A stretch of 64,000 bases of DNA from Phaseolus vulgaris (Eukaryota; Streptophyta; Magnoliopsida; Fabales; Fabaceae): positions 19,132,477-19,196,476 of the forward strand of contig NC_023753.2 in assembly GCF_000499845.2 (NCBI RefSeq). Direction: 5' to 3'. The position numbers and the translations under genes are program-made. The notes under the pieces are model-generated. The model had not been told where the DNA came from, made no database searches, and worked only from the letters and a program-made list of their open reading frames with translations. Below, piece after piece: positions 33,761-44,888 of this stretch (positions are counted from its first letter, which is position 1; every line of letters starts with the position of its first letter).

Positions 33761-34527
33761 TGATGGAGTATGCCTTTATCCGATTTGCGTTTCCTTTGGA
33801 GGAATGGCGAAGCATCAATGAAGAAAGATGAACAAGGAACTCACTTAGAGTTTTGGTTTCCTTGGAGGTGCATGCTAGGTGTGGAGAGTGAGTGGTGACT
33901 CCATCTCACTTGAAATAGGTGAAAAATGAAGACTAAGTGTCTATCCTGGGAGGTAGGAGACAATGAGTGAAATTGGCACAATTTTGGTAGCAATTCACTC
34001 TTCATTAATCTTGAGAAATTCATGAACCAAGCACCTCCTTTTATAGCAATGGAGGGCTGGAATTTGAAAAGCCAAATACAAGAAAAATGAAAGCTAAATG
34101 CAAATGGAATTTGCATTTTGAATTTGGCACCTATTTTGTACGTAGCACATGGAGCATGTGTTGGAAAGCTTTTAGCACATGTAAAACATGTGGAACATGT
34201 GCACTCTTCTCCATGGCTTAGTCATAACCGGCATTGGATAAATTAGGTGTTTAAGGAACCCTAATTTAACCTAGGTTGGTTTTTTTTAGGTGCCAAATTT
34301 CATCTAAGGAAAAATAACCAATAAAATTTCCTATTGTACTTTGACAAAAATTAAATTCTAATCTACACTAGAGTTATGGCATTTTAAACATGTACAAGAA
34401 GGTTTCCCTGCCATCAGTAGCAGTATTCCAATCTTCTTGAATCTTCTTGGCCATGGCTCTAGTGGTAGGCCCGGATCTTCTCTTTGACGGGCTTGCATTT
34501 GGGCTCGTCCTTGGGCCTTTTCCATCA
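33761..34527 (-). mobile_element. 3' LTR of element F (767 bp)
   Basis: On the minus strand it starts TGATGGAAAAGGCCC and ends GGCATACTCCATCA. Its first 150 bp still encode SPSKRRSGPTTRAMAKKIQE, an extension of the pol-side reading. A TATA box GCTATAAAAGG is at about 34035-34045. Confidence 0.9.
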
Positions 34528-34555
34528 CTCCCTCCCTCTTGAAAAGGATTTGTCA

Positions 34556-34948
34556 TCAAATCCAATGTTCTACTTCTTCTTCTTCATTACTTCCTGCAAA
34601 AGGCATTAGGTCTACAAAATTAAAAGTATTATGAACTCCATATTCTTCAGGTAAATCAAGAATGTATGCATTGTTGTTGATTCTTTTGAGAATTTGGAAG
34701 GGTCCATCACCCTGGGGACTAAGTTTGGACTTTCTCTTAGTTGGAAATCTATCTTTCCTAAGATGAAGCCAAACTAAATCTCCTTCTTCAAAGATTATCT
34801 CTCTCTTCCCCTTATTGCTATGTTTTACATATTTCTCTGTTTGTTGTTGTATTTGTTCTTTAATCCTCTCATGCATTTTCTTAACAAATTCAAATTTTGT
34901 TACTCCTTCCTTATGCACAAATTCTTGTGGATTAGGAAGTCGCAACAA
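34556..34948 (-). pseudogene. Integrase C-terminal region of element F
   Basis: MLRLPNPQEFVHKEGVTKFE leads to the GPY/F-type module (GDLVWLHLRKDRFPTKRKSK, GDGPFQILKRINNN, YGVHNTFNFVDLMPF) of chromoviral integrases. It follows the catalytic core after a shift near 35160 and a stop near 35010. No clear chromodomain is seen in the 40 codons that remain. Confidence 0.8.
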
Positions 34949-35090
34949 ATTTAAAGGAGTAAGAGGATTGAACCTATAAACAGCCTCAAATGGAGAAATA
35001 TTAGTAGTTTAATGGACTACTCTATTGTATGCAAACTCAATATGGGGAAGATACTCATCCCAAGATCTATGGTTGCCTTTCATGATTGCC

Positions 35091-35843
35091 CTAAGCATAG
35101 TACCAAGAGATCGATTTACAACTTCCGTTTGACCATCTGTTTGAGGATGACAAGAAGTTGAAAAGTTCAATTTGGTTCCAAGCCTTTCCCAAATGACTTA
35201 TAAATTTTGGATCTCTATCAGAAATTATGCTTCTAGGTAGCCCATGAAGTCTTACCACGTCTCTAAAGAAGAGTTTAGAGATATTATTAACATCGTCCAT
35301 CTTGTGGCATGGAATAAAATGTGCCGTCTTACTAAATCGATCCACAACCACAAAAATGGAATCAAAACCTCTTACTGTCCTAGGAAGTCCTAGAATAAAA
35401 TCCATGCTAATGTCTTCCCACGGAGCACTTGCAAAAGGTAAAGGAGTATATAGTCCATGAGGCATTGTTTTAGATTTAGCTTTTAAACATGATATGCATC
35501 TAAAACAATGTCTATGAACGTCTCTTCTCATATGTGGCCAAAAGAATTTTCCTTTTAAAAGCTCTAGAGTTTTGTCAACCCCAAAATGGCACATGAGATC
35601 TCCTTCATGAGATTCTTTTACAAGAAGTTTTCTATGTGTTCCTTGGGGTATGCAGATTTTTCCTTCTTTAAAAAGATACCCCTCACACACATAAAACCCT
35701 CCTTGTGCTCTATGTTCACATTTAGCAAAGATGGATGCAAAATCATGATCTTCTTTGTAAAGTTCAATTATGTTTTCAAATCCAAGAATTTGAGCTCCAA
35801 GTTTTGAAAATAGGGCATGTCTCCTTGAGAGAGCATCAACCAC
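35091..35843 (-). pseudogene. RNase H end and integrase core of element F
   Basis: It begins at the end of RNase H (VDALSRRHALFSKLGAQ) and continues into the integrase zinc domain (HEGDLMCHFGVDKTLELLKG, HRHCFRCISCLKAKSK). The catalytic core has the first Asp in WEDISMDFILGLPRT and the second in LHGLPRSIISDRDPKFISH. A frameshift near 35170 garbles the sequence before the expected catalytic Glu (HPQTDGQTE-like in other members). Integrase joins cDNA to the chromosome; this copy is inactive. Confidence 0.8.
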
Positions 35844-36005
35844 AATGTTTGTATCGCCCTTCTTCTATTTGATAACATAAGGGTATTGTTCAAGAAATTC
35901 CATCCATTTTGCATGACGTTTGTTCAACTTATGTTGACCTTTCAAATATTTTAAAGACTCGTGATCACTATGAATGAAAAATTCTTTAGAAACTAGATAG
36001 TGCTC

Positions 36006-36900
36006 CTAAGTCTTTAAGGCCCTCACAGATGCATAGAGTTCCTTATCATCGGTTGGGTAGTTGAGGGTGGCACCATGAAGTTTTTCACTGAAATAAGCAA
36101 TTGGGTGTCCACCTTGCAACAACACTGCTCTTATGCCTACTCCCGATGCATCACACTCTAGCTCAAAAGTTTTTGCAAAATTTGGTAAAGCTAGAATGGG
36201 TGCAATAGTGAGTTGAGCTTTTAGCCTCTTGAAGGCTTTATCTACTTCTTGGTCCAACAATATGGAGCGTTTTTCTTCACTAACTCATTGAGTGGTGAAG
36301 CTAGACTTGAAAAGTTAGGCACAAATCTTCTATAAAAGCTTGCTAATAATCCATGAAAACTCCTAACCTCTCCTACATTTTGTGGATTGGCCATTCTTGG
36401 ATGGCTTTGACTTTTTTGGGATTAACATGTACCCCATTTTTGTTAACTATAAATCCTAAAAAGACTACACTATCAACACAAAAAGTACATTTATCTCTAT
36501 TAGCAAACAAACTATTGTTCCTCCGCACTAGGAGAACTTCCCTAAGGTGACTTAGGTGAGATTCTAGGCTTTGGCTATACACTAATATATCATCAAAATA
36601 AACTACTACATATTTACCTATACAATCCCTTAAGACATGATTCAATAACCTCAAAAAGGTGTTAGGTGCATTAGTGAGCCCAAAAGGCATCACTAACCAC
36701 TCATATAGTCCAAATTTGGTTTTAAAAGCGGTTTTCCACTCATCACCTTCTTTAATTCTAATTTGATGATATCCACTTTTAAGATCAATTTTAGAAAATA
36801 TGGTGGACCCATGCAATTCATCAAGCATGTCATCTAGTCTTGGAATTGGATGCCTATGCTTGATGGTGATGTTATTGATGGCTCTACAATCACAACACAC
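36006..36900 (-). pseudogene. RT and RNase H start of element F
   Basis: RT blocks [57 protein letters not shown] and the catalytic YFDDILVYS (36373-36900) are followed by a break. Then the tether/RNase H start ([40 protein letters not shown]; 36006-36260). Immediately upstream (36903-37012), about 110 bp of AT-rich DNA splits the frame between DGKWR (37015-37047) and MCCDC. Confidence 0.82.
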
Positions 36901-37047
36901 TTTTTTTATCTTCTTTTTATACTTGTTGTTAGTTTTTGTATAAGGGTTGGGATACCCTTGAAGTATCCCCTTAATTTACTTAATTCTTTGCTGAAAAAAA
37001 AAAAATTCTCCACTTGCCATCTTTTCTGGGCACCAACAAGACAGGGT

Positions 37048-37635
37048 ATGTAAGTGTTCCTTTACAAAGCAGGAAGCCTAAAGGTTGTTCAGGCGATCAG
37101 AATGGTACTTGAATCCATTTATGATCCCGAGTTTCCAGACACATCGCACTTCCGCTCGGGTCGAGGCCGCTACTCGGCCCTAAGACGGATCAAAGAAGAG
37201 TGGGGAACCTCTCGCTGGTTTTTGGAATTCGACATCAGGAAGTGTTTTCACACCATAGACCGACATCGACTCATCCCAATCTTTAAGGAGCTTTCGAACT
37301 GTGCTATTGCTTTCGACTTACTTTCCCTAGCTTCTTGGCCTTTTCCAACTGCCACTGAAAGCAGGCTTGACAGGCCCAAGTCTTCATTTGTAGGACTTTC
37401 TTTGTATTCCTACCATGGGAATCTCTTTATTGTGTCATATCTATAGTTTCGGATATCAAACCGAACGGTATCGTATATGAAGAAAGAGATTGTTGACGTT
37501 AGTAGTGCGTCTGGCTGCCGAAGCACCCCCCAGTCCCAGTCATTGGTTTGAAGCCAGTAATCGTGAATGGTTTTCCCCAGTTCCGCTTAATCCAAAGGAC
37601 GGACTTAATTTTGTTTTTAAATTTTTCTTCTTTCT
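37048..37635 (+). other. matR: Nuclear insertion of mitochondrial DNA: 5' part of matR and unassigned sequence
   Basis: matR is the group II intron maturase encoded in a nad1 intron of plant mitochondria. On the plus strand, opposite to F, 37093-37290 reads AIRMVLESIYDPEFPDTSHF, RRIKEEWGTSRWFLEFDIRK and CFHTIDRHRLIPIFKE, the matR N-terminal RT segment, followed by unrelated reading. The upstream 45 bp look like matR with a 1-base shift. The rest (37291-37635) I cannot assign; it may be rearranged mitochondrial sequence. Left, F's RT sequence resumes at 37047; the right border (37620-37680) is approximate. It is a relic, not a gene. Confidence 0.8.
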
Positions 37636-37699
37636 GAATGACCTTGTAGAAATGAACACTCTTCTCCCACGCCTCTTTTTCCCTAAGGGCTTTTTTTTG

Positions 37700-38201
37700 G
37701 TTTTTTAATTTTTTTTTTCTCTTCCTCTCTTTTTTTTCTCATTTGCACTTGGTCCTTTACCACTTGTTAAGATGATAAGGGATAAAGTAAAAACTTCTTT
37801 TCTTTGTGAGTGAAAGTAATCTCATTGGTAAGACCATTGTGCATAGTTTTCTTATCAAATTGCCAAGGTCTACCCAACAAAATATGACAAGCTTCCATGG
37901 GAACTACATCACATAAAACTTTATCTTTATAGTTTCCCACAGAAAACTCGACTTTCACTTGTGGATCTATAGTTAATTCCTCATCTTCATTGATCCACTG
38001 AAGTTTATGAGGTTTAGGGTGAGGTATTAATTGTTGATTCAACTTCAACCATCCTACCGCTACAACAGTTGCAACAAGAACCATTGTGCACAATGAGAGG
38101 CACACATTTTCGAAAATTTTACACCTTGTGTGGAAAATGTTCTCCCTTTGTGTCTCTTGGTTTATACTAGGTTGAATATTGAGGATTCTACAGATCATCA
38201 T
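37700..38201 (-). pseudogene. Protease region of element F
   Basis: DPQVKVEFSVGNYKDKVLCD and MEACHILLGRPWQFDKK represent the end of the retropepsin region; HILLGRPW is the usual block before the RT linker. The catalytic D[ST]G is not evident in the reading I can see, perhaps lost to the shift near 38200. A Lys/Glu-rich linker continues to about 37700 before the mitochondrial insertion. Confidence 0.7.
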
Positions 38202-39324
38202 TAACTCACCCTCACATGGATATACCCCTTCACTATTTTCTTTTTCTTCTCCCCCACTAGCTTCATCACTTTGGCTGCTATTTCATCCTTCCCTCTTAAG
38301 AGTTTGGTTCTCCTATTTGGGCATTGGGCAGCTATATGACCTCTTCCAAAGCATTTAAAACATTTGGTATCTCGGCTACAGGGTTGTGGGGGTATCACAT
38401 CTTTATCTATATTTTTGGGAGTTTCTTTAGGTTTTTTCTTTGTGGTTTCCTCCCTTTTATACTCTCTTTTCGGATAAGAGTTAGAATATGAACGTTCCCT
38501 ATGACTTGAACTGTTCCTTAAATTTTGTTGTTCAACTTTGATACAAAGTTGAATTAAATCATTCAAGTCTCTATAGGGAAGAAGTTCAACTCTATCTCTA
38601 ATCTCAAGATTGAATCCACTCAAAAACCTTGCTTTGGTGGTGGGCTCAAACTCCCTAATTGAGGCTTTCATCATATATAATTCCATTTTCTGCTTATATT
38701 CCTCTACGCTCATAGTCTTTGGAGCTTTTCCATTAACTCCCTATTATAATAGAAGGGAATATGGCGGCGTCTTAAAGCTCCCCTAAGATCATTCTAATAC
38801 TCTATGGGAGGATCCTTATGAAGACACATATCTTCCTCTAGGGAAGTCCACCAATACATAACATTTCCTTGAAAGCTTAGGGTGGCTAAGGGTACCTTTC
38901 TTTCCTCACTTACTCTGTGGCAAGCAAATAATTGTTCTACCTTCATTTCCCAATCTAGATAAACTTCTACATTTTCTTTCCCATGGAAATAAGGTATATC
39001 TACCCTAACCTCCTTAGTACTTTCTTTTCTAACTCTCCTAGGGGGTGGTGGATAATATCCATTAAGTCTAAGACCTTGTTCCCCAAAAGATTCATCTCCC
39101 CTAGAGCTAGATGCATGCGAATTTTTTTTGTATTTGGTGTATTCATCCCTTTCTTTAACCATTTTCAACTCTTCTTCCATCAAAGCAAAATGAGCATCCA
39201 TTTCATTGAGTTGGGTCTCATATTGTCTATATGAAAGTGATTGAAAGTCTTGTGCTAGTTGTTTCAAAAGAGATTTAATAAACTCTCTATCATTTTCACT
39301 AGAGTGAAGAGAATGAGAAGACAT
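38201..39324 (-). pseudogene. Gag of element F
   Basis: Start at ATG 39324 (MSSHSLHSSENDREFIKSLL) with a coiled N-terminal region. The gag core (VPYFHGKENVEVYLDWEMKV-like, VEQLFACHRVSEERKVPLAT, YWWTSLEEDMCLHKDPP) follows. After an interruption at 38714-38794 (stops; LRRRHIPSYYN-type residues readable) come SVEEYKQKMELYMMKAS, RFLSGFNLEIRDRVELLPYR and an intact CCHC knuckle CFKCFGRGHIAAQC. Gag packages the RNA. The damage is limited to a small region and could be recent. Confidence 0.82.
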
Positions 39325-41079
39325 GGCTAAAGTTATGTGTTAAAAGCAATTTACCAAAAGAAAGATAAGTGGAGTAATGTAGGTATATTCCCAAGAAAGG
39401 GAGGTGAATCACTTGGATCACTTAAGTACCAAGCCTTTCCTAGCCAGATTCTATCCTTCAAGACTTTCACAAACCTTTCTCTAAGTAATTTCACTTAGAG
39501 CACAATCAAGAATGAAAACACAATTTTTATGCAAACAAACAATACAAAGCAATTAAACACTTTAATAAAAAAATGCTATCTTAGAAAAACTTGTAAACTA
39601 GGCATTTCCTAAGGTGAGGCTTCTTGGCACTTTGAACCTTAAAGACACACTCACCATCTAATACGCAATTAATCCACTAATTGTTCAAGGTTTTGCAAAG
39701 TACAATTCAAAGAAAATTACAAAGAAAAAATTGGATTGACAAATTTTAGAAATTCCTATTCTATGCAATCCTTCTTTTCTTTTTGGCACTCCTTCTTTGT
39801 GTAAGTGTTTAAGCTCACTTGTTGTTGTCCTCTTGCTCAACCTCTCAAGGATATTCAACTTTCAGAATTCAAATCAGAACTTACTAAATGATAAAGCTCT
39901 CACCAAAGATGTTAACTCCAAACTTAACAATGCACCTTCGAATTACTTATCTGCCAAGAAATGAGGTCAACAAAAGTTAAAGCAACAAAAATCAATTTGA
40001 AATTGGAATACAGCAAAGGGAGTTGATATATGACAACTTGAAAGAGTAATTGAACAAAAATTGACAAGCAAACAAAATAAGGTACTCAACAAAAGATAGC
40101 ACACAAATTGAACCTAATGAATGGCATTAGAATTGGATTAATAAAACCAAAACAATACTACTGGAATTTTGAGGTATCAAATACGTGACTTAAAAATTTT
40201 ATTCTGAGCTAGATATTTCAAATTTGAATTTAAATTTTAAACCACAAACAGCTCAAGATCTTAACTAACTTTTGGCGCTGGAATCATCCTAAAAGAGTGC
40301 ATCAATTAATTATGATAAATTTTTCAAATTTGATGCCACTTCACCGTTTATTTCGCGCCAGAATTGCACACTGTTTGAATTTGATTTATCATTTTTTTCC
40401 TATTTCGAATTCTGCTTCACTTTTTTTTAACACTTCAATCTGTTTAGATCCAGAATTTAACATTTTTTCTCCAACGAATTTTAATTTCATAAACAAAAAC
40501 AGCCAGCACAGAATATAGAATCCTAATCTAGAACTAAAAACAGTTTTAAGAAACTTCAAAAACACAATATAATTGATGTATAGGAACTTGTGTTGATCTA
40601 GCACACAAATATGAACTCAAATCTAAAAATTAAAATGCACCAAAGGCTAAACAAAACAGATTAGAAACTGCACTCAAAACTAAAATCAATGAACCAAAAT
40701 TATCAAGAAAAGTACTACATAGAAGTGATGACAATTTAGGAGAAACATGAGTTGACAAAACATCTATGGATTCAAAAATCAAAATGACTTAATCACAATC
40801 AAATGAACCGATTAAAATTGCAAAAAATACTCAAATCTAGCAAAATTAAAACAACAACACGAAAACTCAAAGGAATCATACACAAAATTGAAATTAGAAG
40901 CTCAAGAACAATTTGAACACATTGCACCTATTGGATTTATCCAAACAGCATCTAAATCAAAATTAAAATGCAAAACAGCAATACATTCAAGGATCTTATG
41001 ATGAAGAACACAGAAATATGAAAAACAACACAAAATTAAAATAAAAAGAAAAAGGCACACTTAGCTCTTGAAGAACCTA
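39325..41079 (-). other. Long untranslated leader of element F
   Basis: About 1.75 kb between the primer site and gag, AT-rich, no conserved ORF. The gag-proximal 450 bp align with D's leader. Confidence 0.75.
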
Positions 41080-41093
41080 GGCTCATGATACCA
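41080..41093 (-). promoter_or_regulatory. Primer binding site of element F
   Basis: On the minus strand, TGGTATCATGAGCC lies 2 bp after the LTR end. It is a tRNA-iMet-type site with an inserted T. Confidence 0.85.
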
Positions 41094-41095
41094 CT

Positions 41096-41810
41096 TGATG
41101 GAGTATGCCTTCATCCGATTTGCGTTTTCTTTGGAGGAATGGCGGAAGCATCAATGAAGGAAGATGAACAAGGAACTCACATAGAGTTTTGGTTTCCTTG
41201 GAGGTGCATGCTAGGTGTGGAGAGTGAGCGGTGAGGCCATCTCACAATAAGTGAAATTGCCACAATTTTGGTAGCAATTCACTCTTCATTAATCTTGAGA
41301 AATTCATGAACCAAGCACCTCCTTTTATAGCAATGGAGGGCCGGAATTTGAAAAGCCAAATACAAGTGAAATGAAAGCTAAATGCAAATGGAATTTGCAT
41401 TTTGAATTTGGCGCCTATTTTGGACATAGCACATGGCGCATGTGTTGGATAGCTTTTAGCACATGTAAAACATGTGGAACATGTGCACTCTTCTCCATGG
41501 CTTAGTCATAACCGGCCTTGTTTAAATTAGGTGTTTAAGGAACCTTAATTTAACCTAGGTTGTTTTTTTTAGGTGCCAAATTTCATCTAAGGAAAAATAA
41601 CAAATAAAATTTTGTATTCTACTTTGACAAAAATTAAATCCTAATCTACACTAGAGTTATGGCATTTTAAACATGTACAAGAAGGTTTCCCTGCCATCAG
41701 TAGCAGTATTCCAATCTTCTTAAATCTTCTTGGTCATGGCTCTAATGGTAGGCCCGAATCTTCTCTTTGTTGGGCTTGCATTTGGGCTCGTCTTTGGGCC
41801 TCTTCCATCA
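41096..41810 (-). mobile_element. 5' LTR of element F (715 bp)
   Basis: It runs on the minus strand from TGATGGAAGAGGCCC to GGCATACTCCATCA. It is shorter than the 3' copy, chiefly by one block missing near 41245, opposite 33905-33960 of the 3' LTR. Confidence 0.9.
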
Positions 41811-41815
41811 TCGTG

Positions 41816-43710
41816 TTCTCTGGAACCTCTGTCATCTAGAACACTGCCTTCTCCTTTGAGTCCAGACCTCACCGCTTTATCGTCGTCACAAACTTTGACA
41901 CGAAATCCTCTACCACAACGACGCTCGAGGCGATGCAAGCCATCGCACTAGAGATCATGTTTCGCTTCTCCTCGCGATTGATCTTCTCTCTCTTTGTGAA
42001 AAATTGCACAACAATGTTAATCGAGATATAGCATAAAGCAAAATGTGTGTTAGGAATGAATTTTCACCACAGATAAATATTAGGGTTGAACGGACAAAAC
42101 GTTAATTGTTAGAGAAAATGAGAAAGAGAAAGGGAAATGCAAATGAAGGACATTATAGGTTAAAATTGGAAAACAGATAATGCTCGTTGCCACGGAAATG
42201 CGAGACAATACTCGGGCCACTGAAAATGCAAGACAATACTTGTTGCCAATGGAAAAGAAGGGGAAACAACGGTAATGAGAAAGAACCCTAAAATGAAAAG
42301 AAAAATGAGAAGAGTTATTATGATAGTTCTAAGTACAATTGACATTAGAAAAAATTTCTATACCATTTAGAATAACAAGAATCATAGTAAATTTTTATTA
42401 TGTCAGTTCTACTAATAACCAATATAATAAAGTTTAATTTGTTTACAATATTATCATCGCTACACTTATTATGATGGGTGGATTAGATCTGTCATAATAA
42501 GCTGTCTTGGATTCTCAATTTTATATTAGTGAAATAAACCAATAGATACTTCGTGTAGAAAATGCATAAAATAATATACGCTTAGGTTAGTATAAGGATA
42601 TATATTGTATTTAATTCATTACATCTTATTTTGTTTTGAATTTCTGAAACAAATTATAAATCTGGAAAATCATAAGCTTTCATTTTGAGGTTTTAAACGC
42701 TTAAACATTAGTATTTAACCTTGAAACAATATGTATGAAATATTTACATTGAGAAAATAAAATAGCTAGTGATATTCTTAATAAGTTCAAGAAGCCTTTC
42801 CAAAACCAAATTTGGATATATCTTATAAAGAAGGAGCGAATTTTAACTTCTAAATTGAAATAGGAAAGGGTTTAATGAGGTTGCTCATAGAATCGTCTAA
42901 TATGTTCTTGAAACGTCTAATGAAGTAAAATCACACATATATATACACACACATGTATATATATAAAGGGATGTTTCACAACTTATATATGTTCATGTGG
43001 TGCTCCCAGTTTATTCATTTTTCTCCCATGAGAGACCAATTTCAGCTTACCACGGTTGTATAATTTCCAATGAATATCATTTGAGAATTCAAGTGTAATA
43101 AATAACAGATTAAATTCAGGTTTGATATTTCGACATTATTACCTACGACACCATTCCATAATTGTCTAGCCACATGGTCCTTATAACTGACCAACAAAGA
43201 CTTATCCACTATCCCTCCACAATAGACTTCATCCTCAACTACATACGCTTCCTTAGCTACCACATATTATTCACCTTCATTGCTTTCCATAATGTTATTA
43301 GGATGGGTGTCCAGTTCTTCCATAAGTGTAATATATGGCTCATATTACACCGGTTAAATCATGTAATTGGTGTAATATATGACTCGTATTAAAAAAAAAT
43401 TTGAAATTTTTTTCATGAAGAGTGGGTGCTCATAAACGTCACATAAGTAACCACTTACAGACACACGGGTAACCAGTCTTGCGTGTGCCAGTAAATGTGA
43501 AGGAACCTGTGGATGGGTAACCAATTATGATAGGGTGGGTATCCAGTTATGCCCTGGGTGTAATATATGACCCATATTACACCTGTTAAGCCATCCAACC
43601 GGTGTAATATTGGCCCAATGACGATGAACACTTAAACAACAAGCAAAGAAGCAGTGACGACCGCATGAGAAAGACGTTTATGGTTTGTGTTTCGCTTGTT
43701 CTATTGTTTG
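41816..43710. other. Low-copy region with short repeats and a hairpin; no gene assigned
   Basis: The first 130 bp are less AT-rich and hold an open minus-strand reading (MISSAMACIASSVVVVEDFV) that may be part of a gene split by F. A 10-bp-stem hairpin (about 42467-42502, CTTATTATGA..TCATAATAAG) and related TTATTATG-AGTTCTA copies (42310, 42395) look like MITE debris. Two similar 90-bp blocks with GTGTAATATATG/CATATTACACC dyads lie at about 43300-43390 and 43530-43610. Confidence 0.45.
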
Positions 43711-43715
43711 GTCTG

Positions 43716-44823
43716 TGTTGTAGAACATGGGAGCTTTGATGTTTCAACTCCATGATGAAGGTTGAAACTGTGCTGCTTTTGGTTTGGGCTTAGTCTAATG
43801 TGTTTAGAATCCTTGTAAAGATCTTTCCTAGTCCCTTGCGCAAGCTTGCTCAATCTGTTTTACAAGAGAAAAGTGTTTTTCTAAGCAAAGAGAAAAACAA
43901 CCGGTTGAAACCTCGAAATAATCAGTTGTTTGACACTTAGCTTGGTTGAAGGTTTTAAAATTGTTTTGACTTGGTTAAATAATTGTCTAACCAATTCAGC
44001 CGGTTAAAATGACTTTTCAACCGTTTTATTGTGAGATTTCATAACAGCTTTTTAAAAACCTGTTAATGTGTTTTGGAAGTGAATCAAAACTGTTTTGGCT
44101 CATAAATGTTGCCTAGAACAGCTAGTTTTGAGTGCTATAAATATGGCTTTTCTTTTAAAACAAAATACAGAAGTTTGATATCAAATACAATGAGATTGAG
44201 ATTGATTTTGAAAGAAGTTTTTCAAAAGTTTGCAAGATTGCTGAATAATTGTGCACTGGTTCAAGTTCTTATCATAGGAGCTTTCTGATTCCTGTAAACT
44301 CAAATGTAATTTGTTCCTTTCTTGATTCTTTTAATTGTTCTTTCATAAACTTGTAAAGTGTGTGGAAATCATGTAAAGTCAGAGGGTGTTCTGACTAAAG
44401 GTGTGTGTAGCAAAGAGGGTGACTGATTCTTGTGGTTTCAAGATCACCTCTTTAAAGTTGTGTAAATTGTAATTTGTGATTGGTTACTAGTGGAACCCAG
44501 TGGTTGTTCTGGGAACGAGATGTAGATCAAGGATTGAGTGAACCAGTATAAAATTGGCTGAGTAAATATTTCTCTCTCTCTCACTCCTTATAAACTGTTT
44601 GTTTAAATTATGCTTTTGTTGCTACTATAAACAACCGGTTAAAACAAAGTTTCCACCGATTGAAATTCTACAAACGGTTTCTTTTACATTATTTGATTGC
44701 TTTCCTTGATTGCTTAATATGTGATTTGTGTTAAACCTTCATTCTTATTCAATCTTTGCAAAAATCTTTTGACAAACAATTCACCCCCCTCCCCCCATTA
44801 TTTTTAAGCCATTAATTCTAACA
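43716..44823 (+). mobile_element. Copia 5' LTR (1108 bp) of element copia-1
   Basis: It runs from TGTTGTAGAACATGG to TTCTAACA. It has a C-rich tract near the 3' end and a primer site TTGGCATCAAGAGC (44825-44838). It contains three pairs of imperfect palindromes (near 43895, 43993/44014 and 44629) spaced 21 bp. The layout is parallel to the solo LTR at 48557-49695 and the LTR at 21098-22695. Confidence 0.82.
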
Positions 44824-44888
44824 ATTGGCATCAAGAGCTAGGTTCTTGAAAAATATTCAAGTTTTGTTTTTCTGAAAAAAATGTTTTA

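Larger units (their letters stand above)
33761..41810 (-). mobile_element. Element F: full-length minus-strand chromovirus-type Ty3/gypsy, near-perfect TSD
   Basis: 8050 bp. 5' LTR 41810-41096, primer site 41093-41080, leader of about 1.75 kb, gag, protease, RT, RNase H, integrase, polypurine tract (34545-34528) and 3' LTR 34527-33761. TSDs are TCGCG (33756-33760) and TCGTG (41811-41815), one mismatch. RT and integrase motifs ([38 protein letters not shown]) place it with chromoviruses of CRM or Galadriel type. Its pol contains a mitochondrial matR insertion, stops and frameshifts. Confidence 0.92.

Noticed and set aside
37054..37446. Working matR gene
   Set aside because: Only the first 60-70 codons match; the reading then leaves the family and the context is a retrotransposon.
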